A DNA stretch of 64,000 nucleotides from Micromonospora parva (GCF_000718515.1 NZ_JNZS01000006.1:202405-266404); one strand, 5' to 3'; positions 48,116-57,895 are shown, numbered from the stretch's first letter. Notes: a model not told the origin generated them from the letters alone. Translations and numbers: made by a program.

Positions 48116-50518
48116 GTGTATCGTCCCCCTGTGTCGCCCATCAGCTCGCCCGATGGTTCGTCGTCACCTACCCGACCAGCCAACTTGCCCGCCGACAAGA
48201 GCGCGGCGCGCCCCGGCGGCAGGCCACCCCGACCACGACCGGGAGCCGGGCCGGCGGAACCCGCCGAATCCGACGGCACCAGCTCGCTCACCAGCCCGGC
48301 GACCAGGCCCGACCAGGCCGAGCCCGACGCAGGCAAGCCCGACCAGGCCAGGCCCGACCAGACCGAGCCCGACGCAGGCAAGCCAGGCCAGGCCAGGCCC
48401 GACCCGAGCAAACCGGACCAGGCCAGGCCCGACCAGGCCGACCCTGATCCGGGCAAGCCCGACCAGGCCGGGCCGGACGTCGCCGAGCAGGCGACTCGGG
48501 ACCTGGCCGCCCAGTTCGAGGACGAGAAGCCGGGCCGGGTGCTCTCCGGGCCGACCGGGCTGCTTCTCACCATCGCGGCGCTGGCGGTCGGCGCGCTCGC
48601 CCTGTGGCAGGTGTTCCAGCCCCTGTCGCAGGGCAGCAAGTATTACCTGATCATCTTCCTGGCCGGCGTCCTTCCGCTGGTCTTCCTCGCCTACCCGGCC
48701 GACCTGCGATTGCCGGCCCGCCTCCGCATCCGGCGGCGACCCGCGTCGACGCGGCCCACAGTGACCGACTGGGTGCTCGTCGCCCTGGCCGTCGCGGCCT
48801 GCCTCTACCCCATCGTGCCGATCCGGATCGGCGACGGTGGCGGCGGCTACAACGCGTTCCTCGACCGGCAGGGTCTGCTGTCGCCGACGGATCTGGTGCT
48901 GGGCACCGTCCTGCTGCTCCTGCTGCTCGAAGCCTGTCGACGGACCACCGGTTGGATCCTGCCCGCCATCTGCCTGGTGTTCCTCGGTTACGGCTACTAC
49001 GGCGGGTTGCTGCCGCAGTCCTGGCCGGTCGCGCACGCCGGGCTGGACTTCAGTCAACTGGTCGACGCGTTCTACAACTCCGACAGCGGCTTCTACGGCA
49101 CACCACTCGACGTGGCCGCCTCGTACATCGTGCTGTTCACCATCTACGGCGCGGTGCTGGACCTGTCCGGGGCCGGGCGGTTCTTCGTCGACCTGTCCGC
49201 CGCGGCGTTCCGGCGCTCGCGTACCGCCGCCGGCCGGACCGCTGTGGCCTCCGGCTTCCTGCTCGGCACCGTCTCCGGCTCCGGGGCGGCGACGACGGTA
49301 AGCATCGGCGCGGTCACCTGGCCGCTGCTGCGCCGCGCCGGCTACCCACCGGAGCGGGCCGGCGGCATGCTGGCCGCGGCCGGTGTGGGCGCCATCCTCT
49401 CCCCGCCGACCCTGGGCGCGGCGGCGTTCATCATCGCCGAGTACCTGGGCGTCTCGTACCTTCAGGTGCTGGGCTGGGCAACAGTGCCGACGGTGCTCTA
49501 CTACCTCGGCATCCTGCTCGCCGTGGAGATCGACGCCCGCCGCTCCGGCGTACGCCCGGTGGTGGTCGACGTCGGCTCGCCCTGGCGTCTGCTGGGCCGG
49601 TTCGGCTACCACTTCGCCTCGCTGATCGCCATCATCGTGTTCCTCGCGATGGGAATGTCCGCGACGAGGGCGGTCGTGTTCGCCACCGTTCTGGCCGTCG
49701 CGCTCTCCTTCCTGGACCGCACGCACCGGCTCACCCCGGGCAGGCTGGTGACAGCGCTCGTCACCGGCGTACGCGGCGTCCTCGCCGTCACCGCCGTCTG
49801 CGCCGCCGCCGGCATCATCACGGCGACCACCACGAAGACCGGCCTGGGGCCGCAGGCGGCAGCGCTGCTGATCGGCGGGGCGAAGGCGGCCACGTCGGAT
49901 CCGACGCTGGTGCTGGTGCTCACCGCGCTGCTCGCCGCCCTCGCGCTCAGCCTGCTGGGCCTGGCCGTGCCGGTCACCGCGTCGTTCGTGATCGGTTGGG
50001 TGATCGTCGGCCCGGCGCTGCTCGACCTGGGCGTCACCGCGCCGGCTGCGGCGATGTTCGTCTTCTACTTCGCGGTGCTGTCCGAGGTGTCCCCACCGAC
50101 CGCGCTCGCCGCGGTGGCCGCCGCCGCGGTCACCGGCGGCCGGCTGGTGCCCACCATGTGGCAGACCCTGCGGTACGCGTTGCCGGCGTACCTGACCCCG
50201 ATCGCCTTCGTCATCACGCCGGCCGGGCTCGGTCTGCTCGGCATCGGTGGCGTCGGGCGCATCGCCTTCGCCGCCGTGGTCACCGCGCTCAGCGTGGCCG
50301 TGCTCGCCGTCGCCGCCGGTGGTTGGCTGCCCGGCGTGGGGCCGGTCGGCGCCCCGGAACGGCTGCTGGGCGTCCTCGCCGGCGTCACACTGCTCTGGCT
50401 CGAACCCGTGCCGGTCACCGTCGGCGCGACGCTGGCCGCCGTCGCGGCAGCGGGTGTGTTCCTGCGACACCGGTCCGCCGACCGACAACCGTCCGATCCT
50501 GTGGAGGAACAACTGTGA
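48116..50518 (+). CDS. TRAP transporter permease, fused 4TM/12TM protein
   Basis: About 800 residues. After a disordered first 120 residues come the fused small and large TRAP permease parts: GLLLTIAALAVGALALWQVF, KYYLIIFLAGVLPLVFLAYP, then the DctM-like core with YIVLFTIYGAVLDLSGAGRFFVDL, ASGFLLGTVSGSGAATTVSIGAVTWPLLRRAGYPPERAGGMLAAAGVGAILSPPTLGAAAFIIAEYL and VPVTASFVIGWVIVGPALLDLGV. The partner binding protein follows with a GTGA overlap. The importer uses an ion gradient to take up an organic acid. GTG 48116 is the first start and GTG 48131 an alternative; neither has a good ribosome site. Confidence 0.92.
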   Translation: MYRPPVSPISSPDGSSSPTRPANLPADKSAARPGGRPPRPRPGAGPAEPAESDGTSSLTSPATRPDQAEPDAGKPDQARPDQTEPDAGKPGQARPDPSKPDQARPDQADPDPGKPDQAGPDVAEQATRDLAAQFEDEKPGRVLSGPTGLLLTIAALAVGALALWQVFQPLSQGSKYYLIIFLAGVLPLVFLAYPADLRLPARLRIRRRPASTRPTVTDWVLVALAVAACLYPIVPIRIGDGGGGYNAFLDRQGLLSPTDLVLGTVLLLLLLEACRRTTGWILPAICLVFLGYGYYGGLLPQSWPVAHAGLDFSQLVDAFYNSDSGFYGTPLDVAASYIVLFTIYGAVLDLSGAGRFFVDLSAAAFRRSRTAAGRTAVASGFLLGTVSGSGAATTVSIGAVTWPLLRRAGYPPERAGGMLAAAGVGAILSPPTLGAAAFIIAEYLGVSYLQVLGWATVPTVLYYLGILLAVEIDARRSGVRPVVVDVGSPWRLLGRFGYHFASLIAIIVFLAMGMSATRAVVFATVLAVALSFLDRTHRLTPGRLVTALVTGVRGVLAVTAVCAAAGIITATTTKTGLGPQAAALLIGGAKAATSDPTLVLVLTALLAALALSLLGLAVPVTASFVIGWVIVGPALLDLGVTAPAAAMFVFYFAVLSEVSPPTALAAVAAAAVTGGRLVPTMWQTLRYALPAYLTPIAFVITPAGLGLLGIGGVGRIAFAAVVTALSVAVLAVAAGGWLPGVGPVGAPERLLGVLAGVTLLWLEPVPVTVGATLAAVAAAGVFLRHRSADRQPSDPVEEQL
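48301..48484 (+). repeat. Low-complexity tandem repeat coding for Pro-Asp-Gln-Ala-rich segment
   Basis: Within the TRAP permease N terminus, near-repeats of CCCGACCAGGCCGAGCCCGA and related units encode PDQAxPDxGKPDQAxPD several times over about 60 codons. The segment is cytoplasmic, acidic and proline-rich, and not part of the transport fold. Confidence 0.85.
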
Positions 50519-51534
50519 GACGAATCGACGTACGGCTCGCCGCGAGCCTGAGCGTGTTCGCCCTCGTCGCGGTCGGCGCCGCGGGGTGCGGAGGTCAGCA
50601 GGGCGGTGCGGCCACTGACGACGCGGCCAGTGAGGTCACCTGCGAGGTGACCAAGGAGACCCGCGTCGGCATCGCCACCGGCAACGCGACAGGCGTCTAC
50701 TACGTGGTCGGCAACGCCCTGGCCGGGCAGTTGTCCGGGGCGACCGGTGGCAAGCTCACCGGCACCGCCGCCGAGACCGGCGCGTCGGTGCAGAACGTCG
50801 AGCAGCTCGTCGGCGGCCAGTACGACGTGGCGTTCTCGCTGTTCGACACGGCGGTCAACGCGGTCGAGGGCAAGGGCAGCTTCTCCGCGCCGCAGCCGGT
50901 GCAGGCGCTGGCCCGCATCTACGACAACTACACGCAGGTGGTGGTCCGCAACGACTCCGGGATCACCTCGGTGGCCGACATGCGGGGCAAGCGGATCTCC
51001 ACCGGCTCGCCGAAGTCCGGCACCGAGGTGATCGCCAACCGGCTGTTGGAGGCCGCCGGCCTCGACCCGGCGAAGGACGTCCGAGCGCAGCGACTGGACC
51101 TGACCAAGACTGTCGAGGGAATCAAGGACGGCAGCGTCGACGGCTTCTTCTGGTCCGGCGGTCTGCCCACCGGAGGGCTCACCGACCTGTTCACCACGGC
51201 CGGCGACTCGGTGAAGTTCGTCGACCTCTCGCCGTTGCTGCCGAAGATGGCCGCGCTGAGCCCCGGCTACCAGGAAGGCACGATCGGGCGGGACGCGTAC
51301 GGCACGGCCACCGACACCCCGACCATCGTCGTACCCAACGTGCTGTTGGTCCGCAAGGACCTGGACGCCAACGTCGCCTGCGCGATCACCCGGACGGTGT
51401 TCGACAAGCGCGACGCGCTGGCCCAGGCCAACCCGGCGGCCAAGGGGATCTCGCTGGAGAGGGCCCGCAGGACCCTGCCGGTGCCGCTGCACCGCGGCGC
51501 GGAGAAGGCGCTGAAGGACCTCGGCGCGAGCTGA
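50515..51534 (+). CDS. TAXI-family TRAP transporter solute-binding lipoprotein
   Basis: The 339-residue protein starts at GTG 50515 behind GGAGG and overlaps the permease stop. The signal peptide ends in a lipobox (VAVGAAGCGG; Cys near residue 24). The TAXI pattern is VGIATGNATGVYYVVGNALAGQL, VQNVEQLVGGQYDVAFSLFDTA, LARIYDNYTQVVVRNDSGITSVADMRGKRISTGSPKSGTEVIANRLLEAAGL and DGFFWSGGLPTGGLTDL. It delivers the solute, often glutamate or another carboxylate, to the fused permease. Confidence 0.93.
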   Translation: MRRIDVRLAASLSVFALVAVGAAGCGGQQGGAATDDAASEVTCEVTKETRVGIATGNATGVYYVVGNALAGQLSGATGGKLTGTAAETGASVQNVEQLVGGQYDVAFSLFDTAVNAVEGKGSFSAPQPVQALARIYDNYTQVVVRNDSGITSVADMRGKRISTGSPKSGTEVIANRLLEAAGLDPAKDVRAQRLDLTKTVEGIKDGSVDGFFWSGGLPTGGLTDLFTTAGDSVKFVDLSPLLPKMAALSPGYQEGTIGRDAYGTATDTPTIVVPNVLLVRKDLDANVACAITRTVFDKRDALAQANPAAKGISLERARRTLPVPLHRGAEKALKDLGAS

Positions 51535-51543
51535 CCCGGCCGC

Positions 51544-52080
51544 TCAGACGTCGGCCGGCGCGGTGGCGGCGCGGGCCACGGCGACCAGCCGGTCGGTCTC
51601 GGCGAAAAGGGCCTCGTCGTCCGCCGCAGTGCCGGGGTCGAGTCGGACCGTCCAGGTCAGACCGTCGACCCCGGCCACGCGCCGGGCCGCGACCCGCGCC
51701 GCGCCGCCGGGCACCGGCTGGTGCTCGGTGTACGCGACCGAGCGGGTCACCCGGGCCCGCACCTGGTGCGGCAGCTCTCCCGGGTCGAGCAGCAGGTACG
51801 TCTCCGCCGGACCGTCGACGACCACCGTGTAGCCGTCCCGCTCGGCGACGGGCTCGGCGGGTGTGACGGTCAGCTCCCGGCCGGACCAGACCGCCTTGAG
51901 GATGGTGTGCCAGCCGAGCCGCTGCCCCCGACCGGGCAGCCACAACCCGAGGTTGGTGGCGACCACCACCCCGTCGCCCTCGCCGTTGCCGGCGGCCGCC
52001 CAGGCCAGCACCCGCTCGTCGGAGGTCAGCGGCGGCCGGTCGGCCGGCGGCAGCTTCGGCTTACGGCTGAACAGTCCCAT
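51544..52080 (-). CDS. Conserved actinobacterial protein of unknown function
   Basis: The 178-residue soluble protein starts MGLFSRKPKLPPADRPPLTSDERVLAWA and contains VVVATNLGLWLPGRGQRLGWHTILKAVWSGRELTVTPAE, which looks like a PH-like beta barrel, followed by a helical C terminus. It lies immediately upstream-to-downstream with dnaG on the minus strand (dnaG stop at 52081, this start at 52080), so it is probably co-transcribed after dnaG. Function not known. Confidence 0.8.
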   Translation of the reverse strand: MGLFSRKPKLPPADRPPLTSDERVLAWAAAGNGEGDGVVVATNLGLWLPGRGQRLGWHTILKAVWSGRELTVTPAEPVAERDGYTVVVDGPAETYLLLDPGELPHQVRARVTRSVAYTEHQPVPGGAARVAARRVAGVDGLTWTVRLDPGTAADDEALFAETDRLVAVARAATAPADV

Positions 52081-53961
52081 CTAGAGGCCTCCCGCAGCCT
52101 GCTCGCGCAGCGCCCGGGCGTGCTGCTCCAGGGACAGCAGCTCACCGAAGGCGGCGAAGTACTCGTCCTTGTTGTTGACCGGGTTGATCCGTTGGATGCG
52201 TGACTTGAGGTCCCGGATCCGGCCGGTCACCGACCCGAACTGCACCCGGGCCATGGTGATCGACACGTAGCGCGGGTCCGGTTCGCCGTCGATCCGCAGC
52301 GGTTCGACGGCCAACTCACCGACCAGCGCCGCTGCCGCCAGGTCGTCGCAGGCGTCGCGGACCGACTCGATCCAGACCGCGCCGCCGGTCGCCGACGCGG
52401 CACCACCGGCCGCGGCGATGGCCGTACGCACCGCGACGTGCACCGGGTGGCGGTATTCGGTGGCCTCCACCGCGTCGAACATCGGCCCGGCCAGGACCGG
52501 CTGCTGGAGGGCGAGTTTGAGCGACTCCCGCTCGACCATCGACTGTGGGCTGTCCACTGCCGGCTCGGGGCGGGCCGAGGTGGGCCGGCCGGCGGGGGCG
52601 GCGTCGCGGGTGCCGGGCGACGCGGTGTTGCCGGCGGCGAGCACCGCCCGCTGCACCGGCTCGATCTCCATGCCGAGGTCCATGGCGAGCTTGCGCACGT
52701 ACTCCGGGCGCTTCTCCCGGTCCTTGAGGCGGGCCACCAGCGGCGCGGCGTGCCGCATCGCCTCGACCCGGCCGTCCACGGTGTCCAGGTCGAAGCGACC
52801 GATCACGTGGCGCAGCGCGAAGTCGACGAGCGGTTCGCGGCGGGCGACCAGGTCCCGCACCGCCAGGTCGCCCTTGGCCAGCCGCAGATCGCACGGGTCC
52901 ATGTTGTCCGGGCTGACCGCGATGAAGGTGCGCCCGACGAAACGCTGATCGTCCTCGAAGGCGCGCAGCGCGGCCTTCTGCCCGGCGGCGTCGCCGTCGA
53001 AGGTGAAGATGATCTCGCCGGCCACCTCGTCGCTGTCGAACAGGAGCCGCCGCAGCACCGAGATGTGGTCCGCGGCGAACGCGGTGCCGCAGGTCGCCAC
53101 CGCCGTGGTCACCCCGGCCAGGTGACAGGCCATCACGTCGGTGTAACCCTCGACGATCACCGCCCGCCCCTGCTTGGCGATCTCCCGTTTGGCCTGGTCG
53201 ATGCCGTAGAGCACGTGCGACTTCTTGTAGATCGGCGTCTCGGGGGTGTTCAGGTACTTCGGGCCGTCGTCGTCGTCGAAGAGCTTGCGCGCCCCGAAGC
53301 CGATCACGTCACCGGCGAGGTCGCGGATCGGCCAGAGCAGCCGGCGGCGGAACCGGTCGATCAGGGTGCCGGAGCGGGCCTCCCGGGACAACCCGGCGGT
53401 GACCAGCTCCTGGTGGGTGAAGCCCTGCTGGCGCAGGTGCTTGGTGAGCAGGTCCCACCCGTCCGGCGCGAACCCACAGCCGTAGCGCTCGGCGGCGGCC
53501 CGGTCGAAGCCCCGTCGGGCCAGGAACTCCCGGGCCGGCCGGGCCCCGGCGGTGCCGAGCTGCGCCCGGTAGAACTCGACGGCGGCGGCGTGCGCGGCGA
53601 CCAGACGCTGCCGCTGACCCTGCTGCGGGCGGGGCCGCGGGGTGCCCTTGTCGTCCTCGACGTAGCGCAGTTGGATGCCGGCGCGGCCGGCCAGCCGCTC
53701 GACGGACTCCACGAAGCTGAGGTGGTCCGCGTCCATCAGGAACTTGATCGCGTCCCCGCCGGCCCCGCAGCCGAAGCAGTACCAGACGTTGCGGGCCGGA
53801 GACACGTTGAACGACGGACTCTTCTCGTCGTGGAACGGGCACAGGCCCTTGAGGTTGCCGCCGCCGGCGGACTTCAGGGTGACCGTCTCGGAGATCACAT
53901 CCCCGATCGAGGTGCGTTCCCGGACCAGTGCGATGTCCTCGTCCCGGATCCGCCCAGCCAT
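52081..53961 (-). CDS. dnaG: DNA primase
   Basis: The 626-residue primase makes RNA primers at the replication fork. The zinc-binding domain is [30 protein letters not shown] (Cys-x2-His and Cys-x2-Cys). The catalytic core has the basic motif [32 protein letters not shown]. The TOPRIM fold has [17 protein letters not shown] and [19 protein letters not shown]. The C-terminal part (about 440-626) would bind the helicase. ATG 53961 is preceded by GGGGAGGGGG. Frames upstream to 54117 are not used. Confidence 0.97.
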   Translation of the reverse strand: MAGRIRDEDIALVRERTSIGDVISETVTLKSAGGGNLKGLCPFHDEKSPSFNVSPARNVWYCFGCGAGGDAIKFLMDADHLSFVESVERLAGRAGIQLRYVEDDKGTPRPRPQQGQRQRLVAAHAAAVEFYRAQLGTAGARPAREFLARRGFDRAAAERYGCGFAPDGWDLLTKHLRQQGFTHQELVTAGLSREARSGTLIDRFRRRLLWPIRDLAGDVIGFGARKLFDDDDGPKYLNTPETPIYKKSHVLYGIDQAKREIAKQGRAVIVEGYTDVMACHLAGVTTAVATCGTAFAADHISVLRRLLFDSDEVAGEIIFTFDGDAAGQKAALRAFEDDQRFVGRTFIAVSPDNMDPCDLRLAKGDLAVRDLVARREPLVDFALRHVIGRFDLDTVDGRVEAMRHAAPLVARLKDREKRPEYVRKLAMDLGMEIEPVQRAVLAAGNTASPGTRDAAPAGRPTSARPEPAVDSPQSMVERESLKLALQQPVLAGPMFDAVEATEYRHPVHVAVRTAIAAAGGAASATGGAVWIESVRDACDDLAAAALVGELAVEPLRIDGEPDPRYVSITMARVQFGSVTGRIRDLKSRIQRINPVNNKDEYFAAFGELLSLEQHARALREQAAGGL

Positions 53962-54096
53962 TCGCCACCCCCTCCCCGTACATCCTGCCCTGCCGGACCG
54001 ACGACACGCCGGCCGGGGGACGCCGGTGTGGCGGCGGCCGCTGCCGGCTGGGCGGTTCCGACCCGCGAGCCGGGTCCGCGCGGGGACCATGACCAG

Positions 54097-55302
54097 ATGC
54101 GCCGGGTACGGACCCAAGCCCTCCGCCTGCCGAGATGGCTGGCCGGTCTGGTCGGGCTACCCGACCAGACCCCGGGTGCGGACGAGGCCGGGCATCGGCA
54201 CGCCACCTGGTTGGAACTCTTCCTCGACCTCATCTTCGTGTACGCGCTGGCGGCGGTGGTGGCCCGGCTGGGCGACGAACCGAGCCCGTCGCCGAGGGCG
54301 GTGCTGGCCGTGATCGGGCTCTTCGTGGTGGTCCAGTGGGCCTGGATGGGGCAGGTCTACTACGACACCCGCTTCGACCCGGACGACGCGCTGCACCGGG
54401 TGCTGGTGCTCGTCGCGTTGGTCGGCGCGGGCGCGATGACCCTCGGCGTCGACGAGGTGCCGGAGAGCGTGCTCCTGCCGGTCGGGTACCTGATCGTGCG
54501 GGGCGTGCTGCTCCTGCTGTACCTGCGCGCCCGTCCCACCAGCCCGATGGCCCGGATGGTCACGACGGTCTATCTGATCGGTTTCGGGTCGGGCTGGACG
54601 CTCTGGCTGGTGTCGCTGGCCGCGCCCATCGAGCTGCGCCCGGTGCTGTGGATCGTCGCGATGGTGATCGAGCTGGCCACCCCCTGGGTCGGGGTGCGCT
54701 GGCTCAACCGCTGGCCGGTGGACAACCGGCACCTGCCGGAACGGATCGGCCAGTTCACCATCATCGTGCTGGGTAGCGCGCTGGCCAGCCTGCTCTTCGC
54801 CGTGCCGGACCACCCCCCGCCACACATGATCCTCACCGCCGCGTTGGCCTTCCTGATCCCGGCGGCGGTCTGGTGGGTCTACACCACCTTCGTCACCACC
54901 CGCCTGACCCAGCGCCGACTGCGCGGCGGGCAGGCGTACAGCTACCTGCACATTCCGCTCGGCGGTGCGCTGCTGCTGCTCGGCTGGGCGCTCGGGCAGG
55001 TCGTCCGGCTGGTCGACGACAACGCCAACCGACTGCCGCTGGAGCTGCGGCTGCTGCTGGGTGCCGCGATGGTGATCTGGACGGTCTGCGGGCTCGCCCT
55101 GTACTGGCTGTGGACCCGACCGAGCGCCGCCCGGTTGGCGATCGCCGCCTACGGGGTGGTCTCGGTCGGCGTGATCACCACGACGGTGCACCAGCCGAGG
55201 CTGATGCTGTCGCTGCTCTCCCTGGCGGTCGTCGGGTACGCCGTACTGCTCAGCCGGCGCCTCGCCCGCGCCGGTCAGGAGCTGAACACGCCCGAGGGAT
55301 GA
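54097..55302 (+). CDS. LtrA family (low temperature requirement A) membrane protein
   Basis: The 401-residue protein is mostly hydrophobic, with about eleven helices. The LtrA start pattern [30 protein letters not shown] is followed by [49 protein letters not shown], and later [22 protein letters not shown]. The function of the family is not settled. It is divergent from dnaG and convergent with the siderophore-interacting protein gene. Confidence 0.9.
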   Translation: MRRVRTQALRLPRWLAGLVGLPDQTPGADEAGHRHATWLELFLDLIFVYALAAVVARLGDEPSPSPRAVLAVIGLFVVVQWAWMGQVYYDTRFDPDDALHRVLVLVALVGAGAMTLGVDEVPESVLLPVGYLIVRGVLLLLYLRARPTSPMARMVTTVYLIGFGSGWTLWLVSLAAPIELRPVLWIVAMVIELATPWVGVRWLNRWPVDNRHLPERIGQFTIIVLGSALASLLFAVPDHPPPHMILTAALAFLIPAAVWWVYTTFVTTRLTQRRLRGGQAYSYLHIPLGGALLLLGWALGQVVRLVDDNANRLPLELRLLLGAAMVIWTVCGLALYWLWTRPSAARLAIAAYGVVSVGVITTTVHQPRLMLSLLSLAVVGYAVLLSRRLARAGQELNTPEG

Positions 55303-55310
55303 CCGGCGCG

Positions 55311-56159
55311 TCAGGCCGCCGCGGCCGGCGCCGGGACCGCTGCCTCCTCGGCCGCCACCTGCTGGTTCCAGGCGGCCTTGGTGGAGCGCCAGCCCTCGTC
55401 GTCCATACCGCGCCGCCAGTAGCCGGAAATGGAGAGCCGGTCCAGGGGTACGCCCCGCTCGCCGCGCAGCAGCCGGCGCAGCTCCCGGACGAAGGCCGCC
55501 TCGCCGTGCACGAACGCGTGCACCTGGCCGGCCGGGAACTCCAACGCCCGCACCGCCGCGACCAGCGCCTCGCCCACCGGGCGTGCGCCGCGATGCAGCC
55601 AGGTCAGCTCGACCGCCCCCGGGCTGAGCAGCTTCTGCTCCTCCGCCGGGTCGGAGATCTCCACGAAGACATGGGCCCGCGCGCCCAGCGGCAGGCGCTC
55701 GCACGCGGCGGCGATCGCCGGCAGGGCGCTCTCGTCACCGACCAGCAGATGCCAGTCCGCGTCCGGGTCCGGGGCGTACGCGCCGCCCGGCCCGAGGAAG
55801 TGCACCGGGTCGCCGGGGCGCAGCGCGGCGGCCCACGGGCCGGCCAACCCCTCGTCGCCGTGGTAGACCACGTCCACGGTCAGCTCCCCGGCCAGCGGAT
55901 CCCAGCGCCGCACCGTGTACGCGCGCAGCCGGGGCCACTGCTCCCGGGGCATGTCCCGGCGGATCGCGGCGAGGTCGAACGGCTGCGGGTACGCCACCCC
56001 CGGCTGCGGGAACACCACCTTGATGTAGTGGTCGGTGAACTCGCCCACCGGCAGGCCGACCAGTTCGTCCCCACCGAGGACGAGCCGGATCAGGTGCGGG
56101 GTGGGCCGCTCGGTGCGCAGCACCCGGGCCGAGGTGACGTTCCTGGGGCGTTCCGTCAT
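55311..56159 (-). CDS. Siderophore-interacting protein (NAD(P)H ferric-chelate reductase)
   Basis: The 282-residue flavoprotein of the SIP/ViuB family has an N-terminal FAD-binding barrel (LVGLPVGEFTDHYIKVVFP, RAYTVRRWDPLAGELTVDVVYHGDEGLAGPWAAALRPGD) and a C-terminal NAD(P)H domain (WHLLVGDESALPAIAAACERLP, FVHGEAAFVRELRRLL, SISGYWRRGMDDEGWR). It reduces ferric siderophores in the cytoplasm to release iron. No Shine-Dalgarno precedes ATG 56159. An iron box starts 6 nt upstream, so the mRNA is probably leaderless and shut off by iron-loaded IdeR/DmdR. Confidence 0.94.
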   Translation of the reverse strand: MTERPRNVTSARVLRTERPTPHLIRLVLGGDELVGLPVGEFTDHYIKVVFPQPGVAYPQPFDLAAIRRDMPREQWPRLRAYTVRRWDPLAGELTVDVVYHGDEGLAGPWAAALRPGDPVHFLGPGGAYAPDPDADWHLLVGDESALPAIAAACERLPLGARAHVFVEISDPAEEQKLLSPGAVELTWLHRGARPVGEALVAAVRALEFPAGQVHAFVHGEAAFVRELRRLLRGERGVPLDRLSISGYWRRGMDDEGWRSTKAAWNQQVAAEEAAVPAPAAAA

Positions 56160-56164
56160 GTCAG

Positions 56165-56183
56165 TTAGGTTAGCCTAAGTTCG
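56165..56183 (-). promoter_or_regulatory. DtxR/IdeR-type iron box overlapping a leaderless promoter
   Basis: The plus-strand sequence TTAGGTTAGCCTAAGTTCG matches the actinobacterial iron box (TTAGGTTAGsCTAACCTAA) well in its first 14 positions. On the minus strand TAACCT, 7 nt before ATG 56159, can act as the -10 of a leaderless transcript, so bound repressor would cover it. The box also contains the stop codon of the upstream dgt gene (56175-56177). Confidence 0.85.
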
Positions 56184-57443
56184 CTGGTGGCCGGTCGGGG
56201 GTGCACCAGTACCGACCAGGCGGGTGTGCCAGGTCACCGCCGCCGGGTCGGTGAGCGACGCCACCTGGTCGATCACCACCCGCAGTCGGGCCGCGTCGTC
56301 CGGGGCGGCCCGCCACAGCGGGGCGAAGATCGGGTCGAGCCCTTCCGGGGCGTGCCGGACCAGCGCGGCGACCAGTTCGGCCAGCATCGTCCGCTGCCGC
56401 TCATAGCGGCCCCGGAAGCCACGGCGACGCATCACGTACCGCAGCGCGATGCCCTTGAGCAGCGCGCACTGCGCCCGGACCAGTCGGGGCACCACCAGGT
56501 CGGCACCGTAACGGCGGTGCGGGCCCGGACCGAAGCGCTCCTCGGTGGCAGCCACCGCCGCGGACACGAACAGCCCGGTCACCCCGCTGGTGGTCGCCTT
56601 CAACGCCACCTGCGCCCGGTGGCTGCCGTCGTACCCGGCGAGCGGGGCGAGCAACGGGCCAGCCAGCAGATCGACAAGGACCTCGGCCAGGTCCGACGCG
56701 GACTCCCCGGAATAGGCGGCGGCCACGTCCGCGCAGAGCGCCGCCCGCTCGTCGGCGTCGGTCAACAGCGGACGCAACGTGACGTATCCACCGTGGATGC
56801 CGTCCTCCACGTCGTGCACCGAGTACGCCACATCGTCGGCCCAGTCCATCACCTGGGCCTCCAGGCAGCGCCGCTCACCCGGCGCACCGGCCCGGATCCA
56901 GTCGAAGACGGCGGCGTCGTCCGCGTACACCCCGAACTTGCGCTCGCCCGGCCGGCGCGGCCAGGGGTACTTGCCGATCGCGTCGAGCGACGCCCGGGTC
57001 AGGTTCAGCCCCGCGGACGAGCCGTCCGGGACGAGCACCTTCGCCTCCAGGCGGGTCAACACCCGCAGGGTCTGCGCGTTGCCCTCGAACCCGCCGCACG
57101 GCGTGGCGAGCAGGTCCAACGCCGCCTCGCCGTTGTGCCCGAACGGCGGGTGCCCGAGATCGTGCGCCACCCCCGCCACGTCCACCACATCCGGGTCGCA
57201 GCCCAACCGGGCACCCATCTCCCGCGCGATCTGGGCCACCTCCAGCGAGTGCGTCAGCCGCGTACGCAGGAAGTCGTCAGTGCCGGCGGTGTGCACCTGG
57301 GTTTTGGTGGCCAGCCGGCGAAACGCCGCCGAGTGCAGCACCCGGGCCCGGTCGCGCTCGTACGGCGACCGGCGGTGCCCAGTGTCCTTGGGCGGCTCCT
57401 CGACCAACCGCGCGTCCGCCGCGTCACCCCTTCCGCGCATCAA
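56175..57443 (-). CDS. dgt: Deoxyguanosinetriphosphate triphosphohydrolase
   Basis: The 422-residue HD-domain enzyme splits dGTP to deoxyguanosine and triphosphate. Motifs are RSPYERDRARVLHSAAFRRLATKTQVH, RTRLTHSLEVAQIAREMG and HDLGHPPFGHNGEAAL (the HD metal site), and VMDWADDVAYSVHDVEDG. The C-terminal half is helical. The stop lies inside the iron box of the next gene, so iron regulation of that gene must work on a promoter within the dgt 3' end. A tandem repeat of family B lies directly upstream of its start. Confidence 0.95.
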   Translation of the reverse strand: MMRGRGDAADARLVEEPPKDTGHRRSPYERDRARVLHSAAFRRLATKTQVHTAGTDDFLRTRLTHSLEVAQIAREMGARLGCDPDVVDVAGVAHDLGHPPFGHNGEAALDLLATPCGGFEGNAQTLRVLTRLEAKVLVPDGSSAGLNLTRASLDAIGKYPWPRRPGERKFGVYADDAAVFDWIRAGAPGERRCLEAQVMDWADDVAYSVHDVEDGIHGGYVTLRPLLTDADERAALCADVAAAYSGESASDLAEVLVDLLAGPLLAPLAGYDGSHRAQVALKATTSGVTGLFVSAAVAATEERFGPGPHRRYGADLVVPRLVRAQCALLKGIALRYVMRRRGFRGRYERQRTMLAELVAALVRHAPEGLDPIFAPLWRAAPDDAARLRVVIDQVASLTDPAAVTWHTRLVGTGAPPTGHQRT

Positions 57444-57454
57444 TTCGCTGCAGT

Positions 57455-57560
57455 TCGCGACTGCGGGGCTCGCAAGACCGGCTCACTCCTCGCGCTCACG
57501 GGGTTTCCGCAACTCGCGACTGCGGGGCTCGCAAGACCGGCTCACTCCTCGCGCTCACGG
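57455..57560. repeat. Tandem pair of gene-end repeat family B
   Basis: Two 47-bp copies (57455-57501 and 57514-57560), identical except near the joint, have a 59-bp period. The core is shared with 40053-40177 apart from AGACC for AAACC in the middle. The right copy includes the last codons (Arg-Glu-Arg-Glu-Glu) and the stop of the VOC gene. Confidence 0.92.
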
Positions 57561-57895
57561 AGCACGCAGAACTCGTTGCCCTCCGGGTCGGCCAGCACCG
57601 TCCACTCGACGTCGCCCTGACCGATGTCGACGTGCCGGGCGCCCATGTCGACCAGCCGCTCGACCTCGGCTTCCTGGTCGGCGGGGCGCAGGTCGAGGTG
57701 CAGGCGGTTCTTGCGCTCCTTGCCCTCGGCGACCGGCACGAAGACCAGGCCGGGCAGGCGGTCGGCGGACTGGCGGATCTCCACCTCGTCGGGCTTCTCG
57801 GTGACCACCTGATAGCCGAGCGCCTCGGCCCACCAGCGGGCCAGCCGGGCGGGATCGCGGGCGTCGACAGTCAGGCTCTCCCAGACACTGGTCAT
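57542..57895 (-). CDS. VOC (glyoxalase/bleomycin-resistance fold) family protein
   Basis: The 117-residue protein is a single VOC domain: WESLTVDARDPARLARWWAEALGYQVV, LVFVPVAEGKERKNRLHLDLRPAD and WTVLADPEGNEFCVL, the usual glyoxalase_6-like form. ATG 57895 has GAGGTG. The final residues REREE and the stop are supplied by repeat family B. Substrate unknown. It precedes dgt on the same strand, with the repeat between. Confidence 0.9.
   Translation of the reverse strand: MTSVWESLTVDARDPARLARWWAEALGYQVVTEKPDEVEIRQSADRLPGLVFVPVAEGKERKNRLHLDLRPADQEAEVERLVDMGARHVDIGQGDVEWTVLADPEGNEFCVLREREE

Noticed and set aside
48604..51534. A 976-codon open frame overlapping the TRAP permease in another frame
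   Set aside because: Its first two thirds are Arg/Pro-rich shadow sequence. Only the last 339 codons, from GTG 50515, are a real gene.
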